DNA of 64,000 nucleotides from an uncultured Clostridia bacterium (GCA_934633695.1 CAKTYT010000007.1:1-64000); one strand, 5' to 3'. Counted from the first letter of the stretch, positions 50,819 through 59,873 are shown. Numbers and translations are program-made. Notes: generated by a model from the sequence alone, not told the origin.

Positions 50819-52672
50819 ATGAAACGAAAACTGAAGGCGATTGCCGCTATTTTGCTGGTGCTCGTCATGTTTGTCTCAGCTATGCCAATGCAGCTGACAG
50901 CCGAGGCCATGACACCTCCTACTACCCGTTATGCAACACCGGACGGGTACAACGACCATGATTATCAGAAAATGGTTGCGTTCCTTGAACAGACGGACGA
51001 AAACGGTGTTAGGAACGGCGAGAAGCTGAGTTGGGATTATGATCCTACGGATCCCGAAACTTGGCGGAGGTATGATGGTGGAGGGATCATCGAATGGACA
51101 ACTGTTGCCGGAGAGTATCGTCTTTGCGAAATTTTCTTTGGTGGTATGAGCATCGATGCTGAACCATTGGAATTGGTGGGTTTCCTCGATGTTAGTGGGT
51201 GCACTGCACTCACAGGAGTGTGTTGCTGGTCAATGGGAGATATCCAACTGACCGGGTTGGATGTCAGCGGGTGTACGGCACTTGTGGAGTTGGAGTGTGA
51301 CAGACTAAGTTATGCGAATTATTATTCCTACAACGGAATAGTGGAACTTAATGTTAGCAATTGTACAGCACTTACGGGCTTGGATTGCTTCGGGAATCAG
51401 CTTACGGAGCTTGACGTCAGTACGAATACAGGACTTGTATGGCTGGATTGCTCCGGGAATCAGCTTACGGAACTTGATGTCAGTACGAATGCAGAACTTG
51501 TACGGCTGGATTGCTCCGAGAATCAGCTTACAGAGCTTGATATCAGTGCGAATGCAGCACTTGAAGATCTGGATTGCTCCGAGAATCAGCTTACAGAGCT
51601 TGATATCAGTGCAAATGCAGCACTGTATGAATTGGATTGCTCCGGGAATCAGCTTACGGAACTTGATATCAGTGCGAATGCAGCACTGTATGAATTGGAT
51701 TGCTCCGAGAATCAGCTTACAGAGCTTGATATCAGTGCGAATGCAGGACTGCATACATTGTGGTGTTCCGGGAATCAGCTTACGGAACTTGATATCAGTG
51801 CGAATGCAGCACTGCGTACATTGTATTGCTCTGATAATCGGCTTACGAACCTTAACGTCAGTGCAAATACTGGACTGAGTGAATTGGATTGCTCCGGGAA
51901 TCAGCTTACGGAACTTGACATCAGTGCGAATGCAGGACTGCATGGATTGTGGTGTTCCGGGAATCAGCTTACGGAGCTTGATATCAGTGCGAATGCAGAA
52001 CTTGTATGGCTGGGTTGCTCCGGGAATCAGCTTACGGAACTTGACGTCAGTGCGAAAGCAGAACTGTATGAATTGGATTGCTCCGGGAATCAGCTTACGG
52101 ATCTTGACGTCAGTGCGAGTACAGAACTGTATTATCTGGATTGCTCAGACAATCAGCTTACGGAGCTTGATGTCAGTGTGAATACAGAACTTGGAAGCCT
52201 GGGCTGCTCCGGGAATCAGTTGACGGAATTGGATTTATCGAATAATCCGCGAATCGATATTGACACGATAAGTGCAGAAGGATCCGGCTTTATAGGAGTA
52301 GGTACTGAGTGGGATGAAAACTATGACAAATGGTATTGCATAAAAGCGGTGCCCGTCCCGGGAAACTCCTTCTGTGGTTGGTATGCTGTGGATGGCACGT
52401 TGCTTTCAACAAACATAGAAATCAACAGAAATGATTTCGATGGAGTGAATGATTTTATTGCGAAGTTTACTGCCTCAACTCCCGGCGGCGTAGGCGATGT
52501 GGACGGTGACGGAGCTGTCAGGGTTTCGGATGCTGTTCTGATTATGCGTTGTGCTCTTGGCCTTATTGAATTCACCCCTGAGCAGATCCTCTGCGGCGAT
52601 GTGGACGGTGATGGGGTTGTCAAGGTAGCAGATGCAGTTATGGTAATGCGTATCGCACTCGGCTTGGTTTGA
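50819..52672 (+). CDS. Secreted leucine-rich-repeat protein with C-terminal dockerin
   Basis: 617 residues, ATG after AAAGGAGTTTCTTT. Signal peptide 1-29 (KRKLKAIAAILLVLVMF), identical for its first residues to that of the next gene. After a short unique region, residues about 180-475 hold some 14 LRR units of 21 residues with consensus LDCSGNQLTELDISANAALYE, forming a solenoid with a Cys/Leu/Asn ladder. An unusual beta domain follows (WYCIKAVPVPGNSFCGWYAVDG, abridged). A type I dockerin ends the protein (about 555-617; GDVDGDGAVRVSDAVLIM and GDVDGDGVVKVADAVMVM). LRR solenoids usually bind proteins or glycans, so I infer an adhesion or target-binding subunit that plugs into a cohesin. First gene of the three-gene cohesin/dockerin group. 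Confidence 0.9.
   Translation: MKRKLKAIAAILLVLVMFVSAMPMQLTAEAMTPPTTRYATPDGYNDHDYQKMVAFLEQTDENGVRNGEKLSWDYDPTDPETWRRYDGGGIIEWTTVAGEYRLCEIFFGGMSIDAEPLELVGFLDVSGCTALTGVCCWSMGDIQLTGLDVSGCTALVELECDRLSYANYYSYNGIVELNVSNCTALTGLDCFGNQLTELDVSTNTGLVWLDCSGNQLTELDVSTNAELVRLDCSENQLTELDISANAALEDLDCSENQLTELDISANAALYELDCSGNQLTELDISANAALYELDCSENQLTELDISANAGLHTLWCSGNQLTELDISANAALRTLYCSDNRLTNLNVSANTGLSELDCSGNQLTELDISANAGLHGLWCSGNQLTELDISANAELVWLGCSGNQLTELDVSAKAELYELDCSGNQLTDLDVSASTELYYLDCSDNQLTELDVSVNTELGSLGCSGNQLTELDLSNNPRIDIDTISAEGSGFIGVGTEWDENYDKWYCIKAVPVPGNSFCGWYAVDGTLLSTNIEINRNDFDGVNDFIAKFTASTPGGVGDVDGDGAVRVSDAVLIMRCALGLIEFTPEQILCGDVDGDGVVKVADAVMVMRIALGLV
51380..52235 (+). repeat. 63-bp tandem repeat array encoding LRR units
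   Basis: About 14 in-frame units of 63 bp with invariant core AATCAGCTTACGGA. Close nucleotide identity between units points to recent unit duplication or conversion, and favours slippage-driven length change. Confidence 0.9.
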
Positions 52673-52712
52673 TCAACGACTTCGATCTTGCGCGGTAAAC
52701 AGCGATAGTATT

Positions 52713-52837
52713 GGTCAAGGTCAACCTCTCTTTGAGCAGACTCAATTGCTCCGTAGAGCAGTGTTGACCGAAGCCATTCTATAACCTCTTGAGAAGGAGG
52801 CTAAACTATCAAATACATTTTTGAAAGGAGTTTCTTT
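52713..52837 (+). promoter_or_regulatory. Conserved leader of the amidase/lectin/cohesin gene (copy 2)
   Basis: Duplicate of the 50690 leader. Here GGTCAAC and GTTGACC give a 7-bp closing stem, and inside it both TTGAG-CAGA-CTCAA and TGCTC-CGTA-GAGCA hairpins can form, a three-way junction. The last 75 bases up to and into the coding start are almost identical to copy 1. Confidence 0.55.
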
Positions 52838-55800
52838 ATGAAACGAAAACTGAAGGCGATTGCCGCTATTTTGCTGGCGCTCGTCATGTTTGTCTCGGTA
52901 GCTCCGGCAAGATTGTCAGAGACAGTTGTTGAAAGCGAAGACACACACGAAATTGAAAAATTTCGAGAATGCAATCTGATTAATATTGAAGAGCAAAATA
53001 GTTCCCTTTCCGCTAAGGGAATAGGAGCCAGTGTTACATATGACTATGTTGCCGCAGCTCAATACGGATATGATCATGCATGGGATACTCCAACTTATTC
53101 GGGTGGGGATTGTGCAAACTTTACTTCACATTGCCTTGCAGCGGGAGGTGTGGAAATAATAAACAGCTCAACGTATTATTCATACAATACTCCCAGCTAC
53201 CAGAATTGCAGTGGTGCACTCGAAGACTATCGAAACCCTTATATTGCATCAGCAGCTCAGCTTCTTTATTTGAGTGAGTTTTATGAGGTAATATCTAACC
53301 CCTCACATTCGGAAATCGAATTGGGAGACATTGTTTTTATGCAAAGTGGATATCCGGATGGGCATGTAGTTATTATTACTGGATTTAATGGCACAATGCC
53401 ACTGTACTCTGCTCACACGACTGCGAGGCAGAATCAACCGCTGTACAACTTGGCAACATTTGTTGTAAAAATGCGCAGGCCGCTTGGATCATCTCCAACT
53501 CCGAGTGGCGGAGTTCAGGATTTGACAAACCCGAAGAATCCCAACAAGTATTCGACTCCCCCTTCCGGCACTTATCTCAACGTAGGTGACAGCGGCACCT
53601 ACGTAAGCTGGCTTCAGGCCTGCCTGAACCAGTGCGGCTACAGCTGTGATGTTGACGGTCAGTTCGGTTATGGTACCGCCGAAGCACTTAAGAGTTTTCA
53701 ACGTGCATATAGTCTTACAGTTGATGGCGGTTTTGGCCCAGAGTGCAGAACGAAAATTATTGCTGTGCTTACGGTGGCAACGCCGAGCATATCTGTTGCG
53801 AATGTTGAAAACGGGAAACAAGTAACAATAACAAGCGGTAACGGAACAACGATTTTCTATACAACGAATGGTTCAAATCCAACTGAAAGCAGCACAAAAT
53901 ACACCGGAGCGTTCACTTTGTACGGTTCTGCAACAGTAAAGGCTGTTGCAATGCAGAATTGCAGGTTTAACAGTGATGTTAAATCAACACAGGTTACAAT
54001 AGATCGTCCGGGTAAACCTTCCATTAATGCGGTTTGTGTTGCACAACGCGTGTGGATTAAATGGGCACCGACGGCTAATACACACCATTACGATGTTCGT
54101 ATTTATCCGGAAGGTTCTCAAACTGAGATAATTTGCGAGTATGGCGTTACAAACAGCTATATGGCGTTCGAACTTCCTGCGGGAAAATACTATGCGAACG
54201 TTGCTTCATGTAATCAAAACGGAACTGTTTACACGTTTAGCGACAGCACAGCGGTATTCACCGTGACAAATATTACCGATTCCAGTTATCAACCGGCGGC
54301 AACGGTAACATCCGGCAGTCATCGCTATGTTCTCTATCCTGACAGAATGGGTAGTTGGCAGGAAGCAAAAGAATTTTGTGAGCGTCAAGGAGGACATCTT
54401 GTTACAATCACAAGTGCAGCAGAGCAACAGACGGTTCAATCTCTGTTGCAGCAGTACAGCTCAGATGCGAGCTGCTGGTTGGGCTGCAAACTTATGAACG
54501 ATGGCAGTTGGATGTGGGTTACAGGCGAAGCCCTCGGCTACACCAATTGGAGATCAGGTGAACCTAACAATTACGGCAATGATGAAGGTTATGGAATGGT
54601 TGTTGGGGACTACAATGGACAGTGGAATGATATTGCAATGACTACCGGCAGCTATAACTTGTGCGTCGTTCTTGAACTCGAGTTAACTTATCATACCGTC
54701 ACATTCAAGGACTGGGACGGAACGGTGCTAAAGACGCAGCAGGTTGAACATGGTAAAGCGGCAACAGCTCCTGCGAACCCGACCCGCACGGGCTATACCT
54801 TCACCGGCTGGGACAAGGCGTTCACCAATGTTACAGCAGATCTCGTTGTTACAGCACAGTACAGTGCAAATACCTACACTGTCACCTTCAAGGATTGGGA
54901 CGGGACTGTACTGAAAACACAGCAGGTACAGTACGGCAATGCAGCGACAGCTCCTGCGAACCCGACCCGCACGGGCTATACCTTCACCGGCTGGGACAGG
55001 ACGTTCACCAATGTTACCGCAGATCTCGTTGTTACGGCACAGTACAGTGCAAATACCTACACTGTCACATTCAAGGACTGGGACGGGACTGTACTGAAAA
55101 CACAGCAGGTACAGTACGGCAGTGCAGCGACAGCTCCTGCAAACCCGAGCAGAGAGGGTTACACGTTTACAGGCTGGGATAAGGCGTTTAATAACGTAAC
55201 AAGCAATCTCACTGTTACGGCTCAATATCAAGTAAACGAAGTTGACCCCAATGCAGTGAGGTTCGAGATTGAAAAAGTTCGCTCACAACCTGGAGCGGAT
55301 GTGTCAGTTAAGCTGAACATTGAAGGTGAATATGAAGCACATACGTTAACGGTCTACGTATTCTTCGACGCCGAAAAACTAAGCTTGACATCCAGTGGAT
55401 TAACTAAAGGTGATATATGGATGCAAATGCTTATGAACAGTGGAACGGTCTTAACTGATACGACATCTGTCCCAGGAAAGATAGGGTTGGTTGCAATCAT
55501 GCCAGCTGATTCGTTTAGTGGAAGCGGGACTTTGTTTACGATGAATTTTCATGTCGCAGACGATGTCGAGTTGGAAACTGAAATCCCAATAACAATACAA
55601 ATAGTACAATTCACAAACTTTCCTGATGGGGGCGAGGAGTCACCCATATCGCACTATATAGTTAATGGAGGAATTGAAATCCCTTCATTTACCTTTGGTG
55701 ATGTGAATAATGATGGATTGATAAACGCATCAGATGCTATTTCAATAATGCGTCATGCCCTTGGGACTACCCTGCTTACTGGAACGGCTTTGCTCGCAGC

Positions 55801-55876
55801 TGATTATAATCAAGATGGAGTTGTGAATGCAAGCGATGCTCTTCGTATAATGCGAGTAGCACTTGGAGTAAATTAA
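52838..55876 (+). CDS. Multidomain amidase/C-type lectin/cohesin/dockerin surface protein
   Basis: 1012 residues. Signal peptide (1-27) is followed by several modules. (a) About 65-215, an Amidase_6-like Cys/His domain with GGDCANFTSHCL and DGHVVIITG, a papain-like fold expected to act on peptide or wall amide bonds. (b) About 245-310, a peptidoglycan-binding-type domain (GDSGTYVSWLQACLNQCGY, DGQFGYGTAEALKSFQ). (c) About 313-385, a CHB_HEX-like beta domain. (d) A Fn3-like domain to about 475. (e) About 485-617, a C-type lectin domain with GEPNN and QWNDI, the calcium/sugar-binding positions. (f) About 617-800, three Listeria-Bacteroides (Flg_new) repeats of about 60 residues. (g) About 806-950, a cohesin. 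(h) About 951-1012, a type I dockerin (GDVNNDGLINASDAI, ADYNQDGVVNASDAL). Having both cohesin and dockerin makes it an adaptor scaffold. Five bases of coding spacing and 17 nt separate it from the next scaffold gene, so they form an operon. Confidence 0.9.
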   Translation: MKRKLKAIAAILLALVMFVSVAPARLSETVVESEDTHEIEKFRECNLINIEEQNSSLSAKGIGASVTYDYVAAAQYGYDHAWDTPTYSGGDCANFTSHCLAAGGVEIINSSTYYSYNTPSYQNCSGALEDYRNPYIASAAQLLYLSEFYEVISNPSHSEIELGDIVFMQSGYPDGHVVIITGFNGTMPLYSAHTTARQNQPLYNLATFVVKMRRPLGSSPTPSGGVQDLTNPKNPNKYSTPPSGTYLNVGDSGTYVSWLQACLNQCGYSCDVDGQFGYGTAEALKSFQRAYSLTVDGGFGPECRTKIIAVLTVATPSISVANVENGKQVTITSGNGTTIFYTTNGSNPTESSTKYTGAFTLYGSATVKAVAMQNCRFNSDVKSTQVTIDRPGKPSINAVCVAQRVWIKWAPTANTHHYDVRIYPEGSQTEIICEYGVTNSYMAFELPAGKYYANVASCNQNGTVYTFSDSTAVFTVTNITDSSYQPAATVTSGSHRYVLYPDRMGSWQEAKEFCERQGGHLVTITSAAEQQTVQSLLQQYSSDASCWLGCKLMNDGSWMWVTGEALGYTNWRSGEPNNYGNDEGYGMVVGDYNGQWNDIAMTTGSYNLCVVLELELTYHTVTFKDWDGTVLKTQQVEHGKAATAPANPTRTGYTFTGWDKAFTNVTADLVVTAQYSANTYTVTFKDWDGTVLKTQQVQYGNAATAPANPTRTGYTFTGWDRTFTNVTADLVVTAQYSANTYTVTFKDWDGTVLKTQQVQYGSAATAPANPSREGYTFTGWDKAFNNVTSNLTVTAQYQVNEVDPNAVRFEIEKVRSQPGADVSVKLNIEGEYEAHTLTVYVFFDAEKLSLTSSGLTKGDIWMQMLMNSGTVLTDTTSVPGKIGLVAIMPADSFSGSGTLFTMNFHVADDVELETEIPITIQIVQFTNFPDGGEESPISHYIVNGGIEIPSFTFGDVNNDGLINASDAISIMRHALGTTLLTGTALLAADYNQDGVVNASDALRIMRVALGVN

Positions 55877-55893
55877 AACGAATGGAGAAAAAG

Positions 55894-58800
55894 ATGAAAA
55901 GAATTATTTCACTCATCGTAGCAGCCGCAATGATTTTTTCAATGCTGGCTGTCAACCTTCCCACTATCGGCGAGGGAAGCAGCAAAGACCCGGTTCAATT
56001 TGCTTTGCAGCACGTTGAAGCAAGTCCGGGCGACGATGTGACAGTTAATTTCACGGTCACAGGCGAATTTGAAGCAAATACACTGCATGCATATGTCTAC
56101 TTCGACAAGGATGCTTTGTCCATTGTTGGTAAGCTGACAAAGGGTGAAGTGTGGATGGACATGCTGATGAACGGCGGAACAGTTGTAGATACCGGAACGC
56201 AGAAACCGGGTGAGCTTGGTATTATGGCTATAATGCCTCAAGATCCGTTCACGGCAAATGGTATAATTTACACCGTAAAATTTCATGTTGCTGAAACGGT
56301 CGCTCCCGGCACAACTCTTGATTTAAGACTGGAGATCAGAGAATTTTCCAACTATCCTCTTGAAGGTGAGGAAACGCCCATCGAGAATACGGCGGAGAGC
56401 GGTTCGATATCCGTTATTGCCGGAAACAAAACTGTAACCTTTATGGTTGACGGCGAACAGTATGCAGTGTTTACCGGACGTCCCGGGGAAACCATAGTTC
56501 TGCCCGAAGAACCCATTAAGGAAGGATACTCTTTTGGCGGTTGGACAGGTTTGCCTGAGGATAGACTCGTGCCGGATGAGGACGTCGTGGTTGAGGCTGC
56601 ATGGATCGCAAACGATTACACCATCACCTACAACGTAAATGGCGAGTTCTATGCAGCACAGACCTATCACTATGGTGATGTAGTAACAGCACCTGAGTAC
56701 AGCGTACCCACGGGCTATACATTCAGCGGTTGGGACATACCCGCTACAATGCCCGCGGAGAACCTTGTTCTCAATGCAACATTGACACAGAATGATTACA
56801 CCATTACCTACAACGTAAACGGCGAGTTCTACGCAACACAAACTTATCACTACGGTGAAGTAGTAACAGCACCCGCCTATGAAGTACCCACCGGCTACAC
56901 CTTTAGCGGTTGGGACATACCTGCCACAATGCCTGCAGAGGACCTTGTTCTCAATGCGACACTGACGCAGAACGACTACACCATTACCTACAATGTGAAC
57001 GGCGAGTTCTACGCAACGCAGACCTACCATTACGGCGATGTAGTAACAGCACCCGAGTACAGTGTACCCACTGGCTATACGTTCAGCGGTTGGGAAGTAC
57101 CTGCCACAATGCCTGCGGAGAACCTTGTTGTAAATGCAACATTGACACAAAACGATTACACCATTACCTACAATGTGAACGGCGAGTTCTATGCAACACA
57201 GACCTATCATTACGGTGATGTAGTAACAGCACCCACCTATGAAGTACCCACTGGCTATACGTTCAGCGGTTGGGAAGTACCTGCTACAATGCCCGCTGAG
57301 AACATTGTTGTAAATGCAACACTGACGCAGAATGATTACACCATTACCTACAACGTAAACGGCGAGTTCTACGCAACGCAGACCTATCATTATGGTGATG
57401 TAGTAACAGCACCCGAGTACAGCGTACCCACTGGCTATACCTTCAGCGGATGGGACATACCCGCAACAATGCCCGCAGAGAACCTTGTTCTCAATGCGAC
57501 ATTGATAGAGAACGACAAGTACACCGTGACGTTTATAGTTGACGGCAGCGAGTATTCTGCATTTACGGGTTATGCCGGTGACTCTATCGTCCTTCCCACG
57601 GCACCTGAGAAGATCGGTCACACTTTCAATGGTTGGTCAGGACTTCCTCAGGACGGACTTGTTCCGGGAGAAAATATAACTGTTACTGCAAGGTGGATAG
57701 TAAACAGCTATACGATTACCTACAATGTGAACGGTGAGTTGTTCGAGACACGAACTTATCTTTTTGGTGGCGAGGTAACAGCACCCGAGTACAGCGTACC
57801 CAATGGCTACACCTTCAGCGGCTGGGATGTACCTTCAACAATGCCCGCGGAGGACCTTGTTCTCAATGCGACACTGACGCAGAACGACTACACCATTACC
57901 TACAATGTGAACGGCGAGTTCTACGCAACACAGACCTACCATTACGGTGATGTAGTAACAGCACCTGAGTACAGCGTACTCACTGGTTATACCTTCAGCG
58001 GTTGGGAAGTACCTGCCACAATGCCCGCTGAGAACATTGTTGTAAATGCGACATTGACACAGAACGATTACACCATTACCTACAACGTGAACGGTGAGTT
58101 CTACGCAACACAGACCTACAATTACGGTGATGTAGTAACAGCACCCGCCTATGAAGTACCCACCGGCTACACCTTTAGCGGCTGGGATGTACCTGCCACA
58201 ATGCCTGCGGAGAACCTTGTTGTAAATGCAACATTGACACAAAACGATTACACCATTACCTACAACGTAAATGGCGAGTTCTACGCAACACAGACCTACC
58301 ACTACGGTGATGTAGTAACAGCACCCACCTATGAAGTACCTACAGGCTACAGCTTCAGCGGCTGGGATGTACCTGCCACAATGCCCGCTGAGAACATTGT
58401 TGTAAATGCAACATTGACACAAAACGATTACACCATTACCTACAACGTAAATGGTGAGTTCTACGCAACGCAGACCTATCATTACGGCGATGTAGTAACA
58501 GCACCCGAGTACAGCGTACCCACCGGTTATACGTTCAGCGGTTGGGAAGTACCTGCCACAATGCCTGCGGAGAACCTTGTTCTCAATGCAGCATTGACGC
58601 AGAATGACTACACCATTACCTACAACGTAAACGGCGAGTTCTACGCAACACAGACCTACCACTACGGTAATGTAGTAACAGCACCCACCTATGAAGTACC
58701 TACAGGCTACAGCTTCAGCGGCTGGGAAGTACCTGCCACAATGCCTGCGGAGAACCTTGTTCTCAATGCAACACTGACAATAAATACCTACACGGTAACA

Positions 58801-59154
58801 TTTGTTGATTGGGATGGAGAGCTTCTCAGCACTCAGACTGTTGAGCATGGCAGCGGTGCGGTTGCTCCTGACGATCCGGAACGCGAGGGATACGTCTTCA
58901 TCGGATGGGACATTGAGTTTGACAATGTTACCTCGGATCTTGTGATAACGGCAATGTACGAAGAGGCCGTACTTATCGGTGACGTTGACGGTGATGGACA
59001 GATTTCAACAGCTGACGCATTGATTATCCTGCGTATGGCAATGGGCATCCATCCCGTTGAAAACCTTGAGCTTGCAGATTATGACTGCGATGGTATTATA
59101 ACTACTATGGATGCACTCTGCGTTCTCAGATTGGCAATGGGAATTATCGGCTAA
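55894..59154 (+). CDS. Cohesin / 60-residue repeat / dockerin scaffold-like protein
   Basis: 1086 residues from ATG 55894 (TGGAGAA upstream; ATG 55882 overlaps that RBS). Signal peptide 1-30, then a cohesin (about 33-174; VEASPGDDVTVNF, AYVYFDKDALS, GELGIMAIMPQDPF) closely similar to that of the preceding protein. Residues about 180-1025 are 14 Flg_new/InlB-B type repeats; eleven follow a 60-residue consensus with YTITYNVNGEFYATQTYHY and GYTFSGWDIPATMPAENLVL. Two divergent units (VDGEQYAVFTG at the start, VDGSEYSAFTG in the middle) each open a block of similar units, so the array itself seems duplicated. A type I dockerin ends the protein (about 1027-1086; GDVDGDGQISTADAL, ADYDCDGIITTMDAL). 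No sortase or SLH anchor. Probably a long spacer carrying one cohesin and joining another cohesin through its dockerin. Confidence 0.9.
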   Translation: MKRIISLIVAAAMIFSMLAVNLPTIGEGSSKDPVQFALQHVEASPGDDVTVNFTVTGEFEANTLHAYVYFDKDALSIVGKLTKGEVWMDMLMNGGTVVDTGTQKPGELGIMAIMPQDPFTANGIIYTVKFHVAETVAPGTTLDLRLEIREFSNYPLEGEETPIENTAESGSISVIAGNKTVTFMVDGEQYAVFTGRPGETIVLPEEPIKEGYSFGGWTGLPEDRLVPDEDVVVEAAWIANDYTITYNVNGEFYAAQTYHYGDVVTAPEYSVPTGYTFSGWDIPATMPAENLVLNATLTQNDYTITYNVNGEFYATQTYHYGEVVTAPAYEVPTGYTFSGWDIPATMPAEDLVLNATLTQNDYTITYNVNGEFYATQTYHYGDVVTAPEYSVPTGYTFSGWEVPATMPAENLVVNATLTQNDYTITYNVNGEFYATQTYHYGDVVTAPTYEVPTGYTFSGWEVPATMPAENIVVNATLTQNDYTITYNVNGEFYATQTYHYGDVVTAPEYSVPTGYTFSGWDIPATMPAENLVLNATLIENDKYTVTFIVDGSEYSAFTGYAGDSIVLPTAPEKIGHTFNGWSGLPQDGLVPGENITVTARWIVNSYTITYNVNGELFETRTYLFGGEVTAPEYSVPNGYTFSGWDVPSTMPAEDLVLNATLTQNDYTITYNVNGEFYATQTYHYGDVVTAPEYSVLTGYTFSGWEVPATMPAENIVVNATLTQNDYTITYNVNGEFYATQTYNYGDVVTAPAYEVPTGYTFSGWDVPATMPAENLVVNATLTQNDYTITYNVNGEFYATQTYHYGDVVTAPTYEVPTGYSFSGWDVPATMPAENIVVNATLTQNDYTITYNVNGEFYATQTYHYGDVVTAPEYSVPTGYTFSGWEVPATMPAENLVLNAALTQNDYTITYNVNGEFYATQTYHYGNVVTAPTYEVPTGYSFSGWEVPATMPAENLVLNATLTINTYTVTFVDWDGELLSTQTVEHGSGAVAPDDPEREGYVFIGWDIEFDNVTSDLVITAMYEEAVLIGDVDGDGQISTADALIILRMAMGIHPVENLELADYDCDGIITTMDALCVLRLAMGIIG
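56611..58785 (+). repeat. 180-bp tandem repeat array
   Basis: Eleven near-identical 180-bp in-frame units, split by one divergent unit (about 57508-57700). EYSVPTGY-type and TYEVPTGY/AYEVPTGY-type units alternate irregularly, indicating unit shuffling. Array length is likely to vary between strains and to confuse short-read assembly. Confidence 0.92.
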
Positions 59155-59187
59155 TGCCTGCCGGTGAGATGCATCGGTACTGACAAA

Positions 59188-59218
59188 AAACCGGGTTATC
59201 CGTAAGGATGCCCGGTTT
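59188..59218 (+). terminator. Intrinsic terminator after the scaffold operon
   Basis: AAACCGGG / CCCGGTTT stem extended by ATCC/GGAT inner pairs; followed by GCTTTACTTT. Confidence 0.8.
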
Positions 59219-59261
59219 GCTTTACTTTGAAATGTTCAGGTGAAACAGTTTGATTCTTCGT

Positions 59262-59843
59262 TTAGCCAAAGGTGCGAAGAACAAGGCTGTCAGCACCTTT
59301 ACGGTATTCGTCATTAAGATTCTTATCGTTTGAAACAAAGAACATGATCACGCCATACTGCTCGTTTTTCATAGCGGAAACAATCATGATTCGAGTTCCT
59401 TCCGGAGCCTCGCCTGTTTCATCGTCAATAAGGTTATATTCAACAATATAGCCGATGCAGCCGTCCTGCTGAATATTTTTGTAATTGAAAATTTCGACGG
59501 TTTTACCTTTTTTGCCAAAAGCTTTTATCAGGTATTCCTTGACTTCATCCTCGGTGTTTGCAGCCATTTTGAAGGAAGCTTCATCAAATTTCATAGCCAT
59601 ATAGGTAATGGTGCTGCCGGTGAAGTCGGATTCACCTTTGAAAACGTAATACGTAAGGTATGCGGTCCCCATCTCTTCGGTCATATCGACAGCAAGAAAA
59701 TGGTTTTTTGGCATATAAAATTTTACGTAGTTGTCTGAGTAAACGGAGTCCTTGTTTATTCGGTACTTTTTGCAGCCGACAGAAGCGGTGCAAAACACGA
59801 GGACAAGGAGAACGGAAATAAATTTTACAGCATTCTTCTTCAT
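59262..59843 (-). CDS. Small lipoprotein, unknown function
   Basis: 193 residues from ATG 59843 (GGAGG six bases upstream; ATG 59855 precedes the RBS). Signal peptide with lipobox TASVGC near residue 24. The mature part is a mixed alpha/beta domain (YVKFYMPKNHFLAVDM, STITYMAMKFDEASF, GCIGYIVEYNLIDDETGE, MIVSAMKNEQYGVIMFF) of a kind often seen in Firmicutes lipoproteins of unassigned role. It follows thyX by 30 nt, so it may be the last gene of that transcript; a functional relation is not evident. Convergent with the scaffold operon. Confidence 0.65.
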   Translation of the reverse strand: MKKNAVKFISVLLVLVFCTASVGCKKYRINKDSVYSDNYVKFYMPKNHFLAVDMTEEMGTAYLTYYVFKGESDFTGSTITYMAMKFDEASFKMAANTEDEVKEYLIKAFGKKGKTVEIFNYKNIQQDGCIGYIVEYNLIDDETGEAPEGTRIMIVSAMKNEQYGVIMFFVSNDKNLNDEYRKGADSLVLRTFG

Positions 59844-59873
59844 ATTAACCTCCATATTGGTTGTGGAACAAAA

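Noticed and set aside
51305..52181. Alternative-frame ORFs across the LRR array on both strands
   Set aside because: Periodic by-products of the 63-bp repeat; the frame with LRR consensus and dockerin is the coding one.
51380..58785. Could the tandem arrays be CRISPR?
   Set aside because: Units are adjacent, in-frame and protein-coding, with no unique spacers between short repeats and no cas genes.
56323..58848. Long antisense open frames (432 and 337 codons) on the minus strand of the scaffold gene, with Cys/Tyr-rich repeats
   Set aside because: They mirror the 180-bp repeats: a frame open in one unit is open in all. No RBS, signal peptide or domain; the plus-strand frame has signal peptide, cohesin and dockerin.
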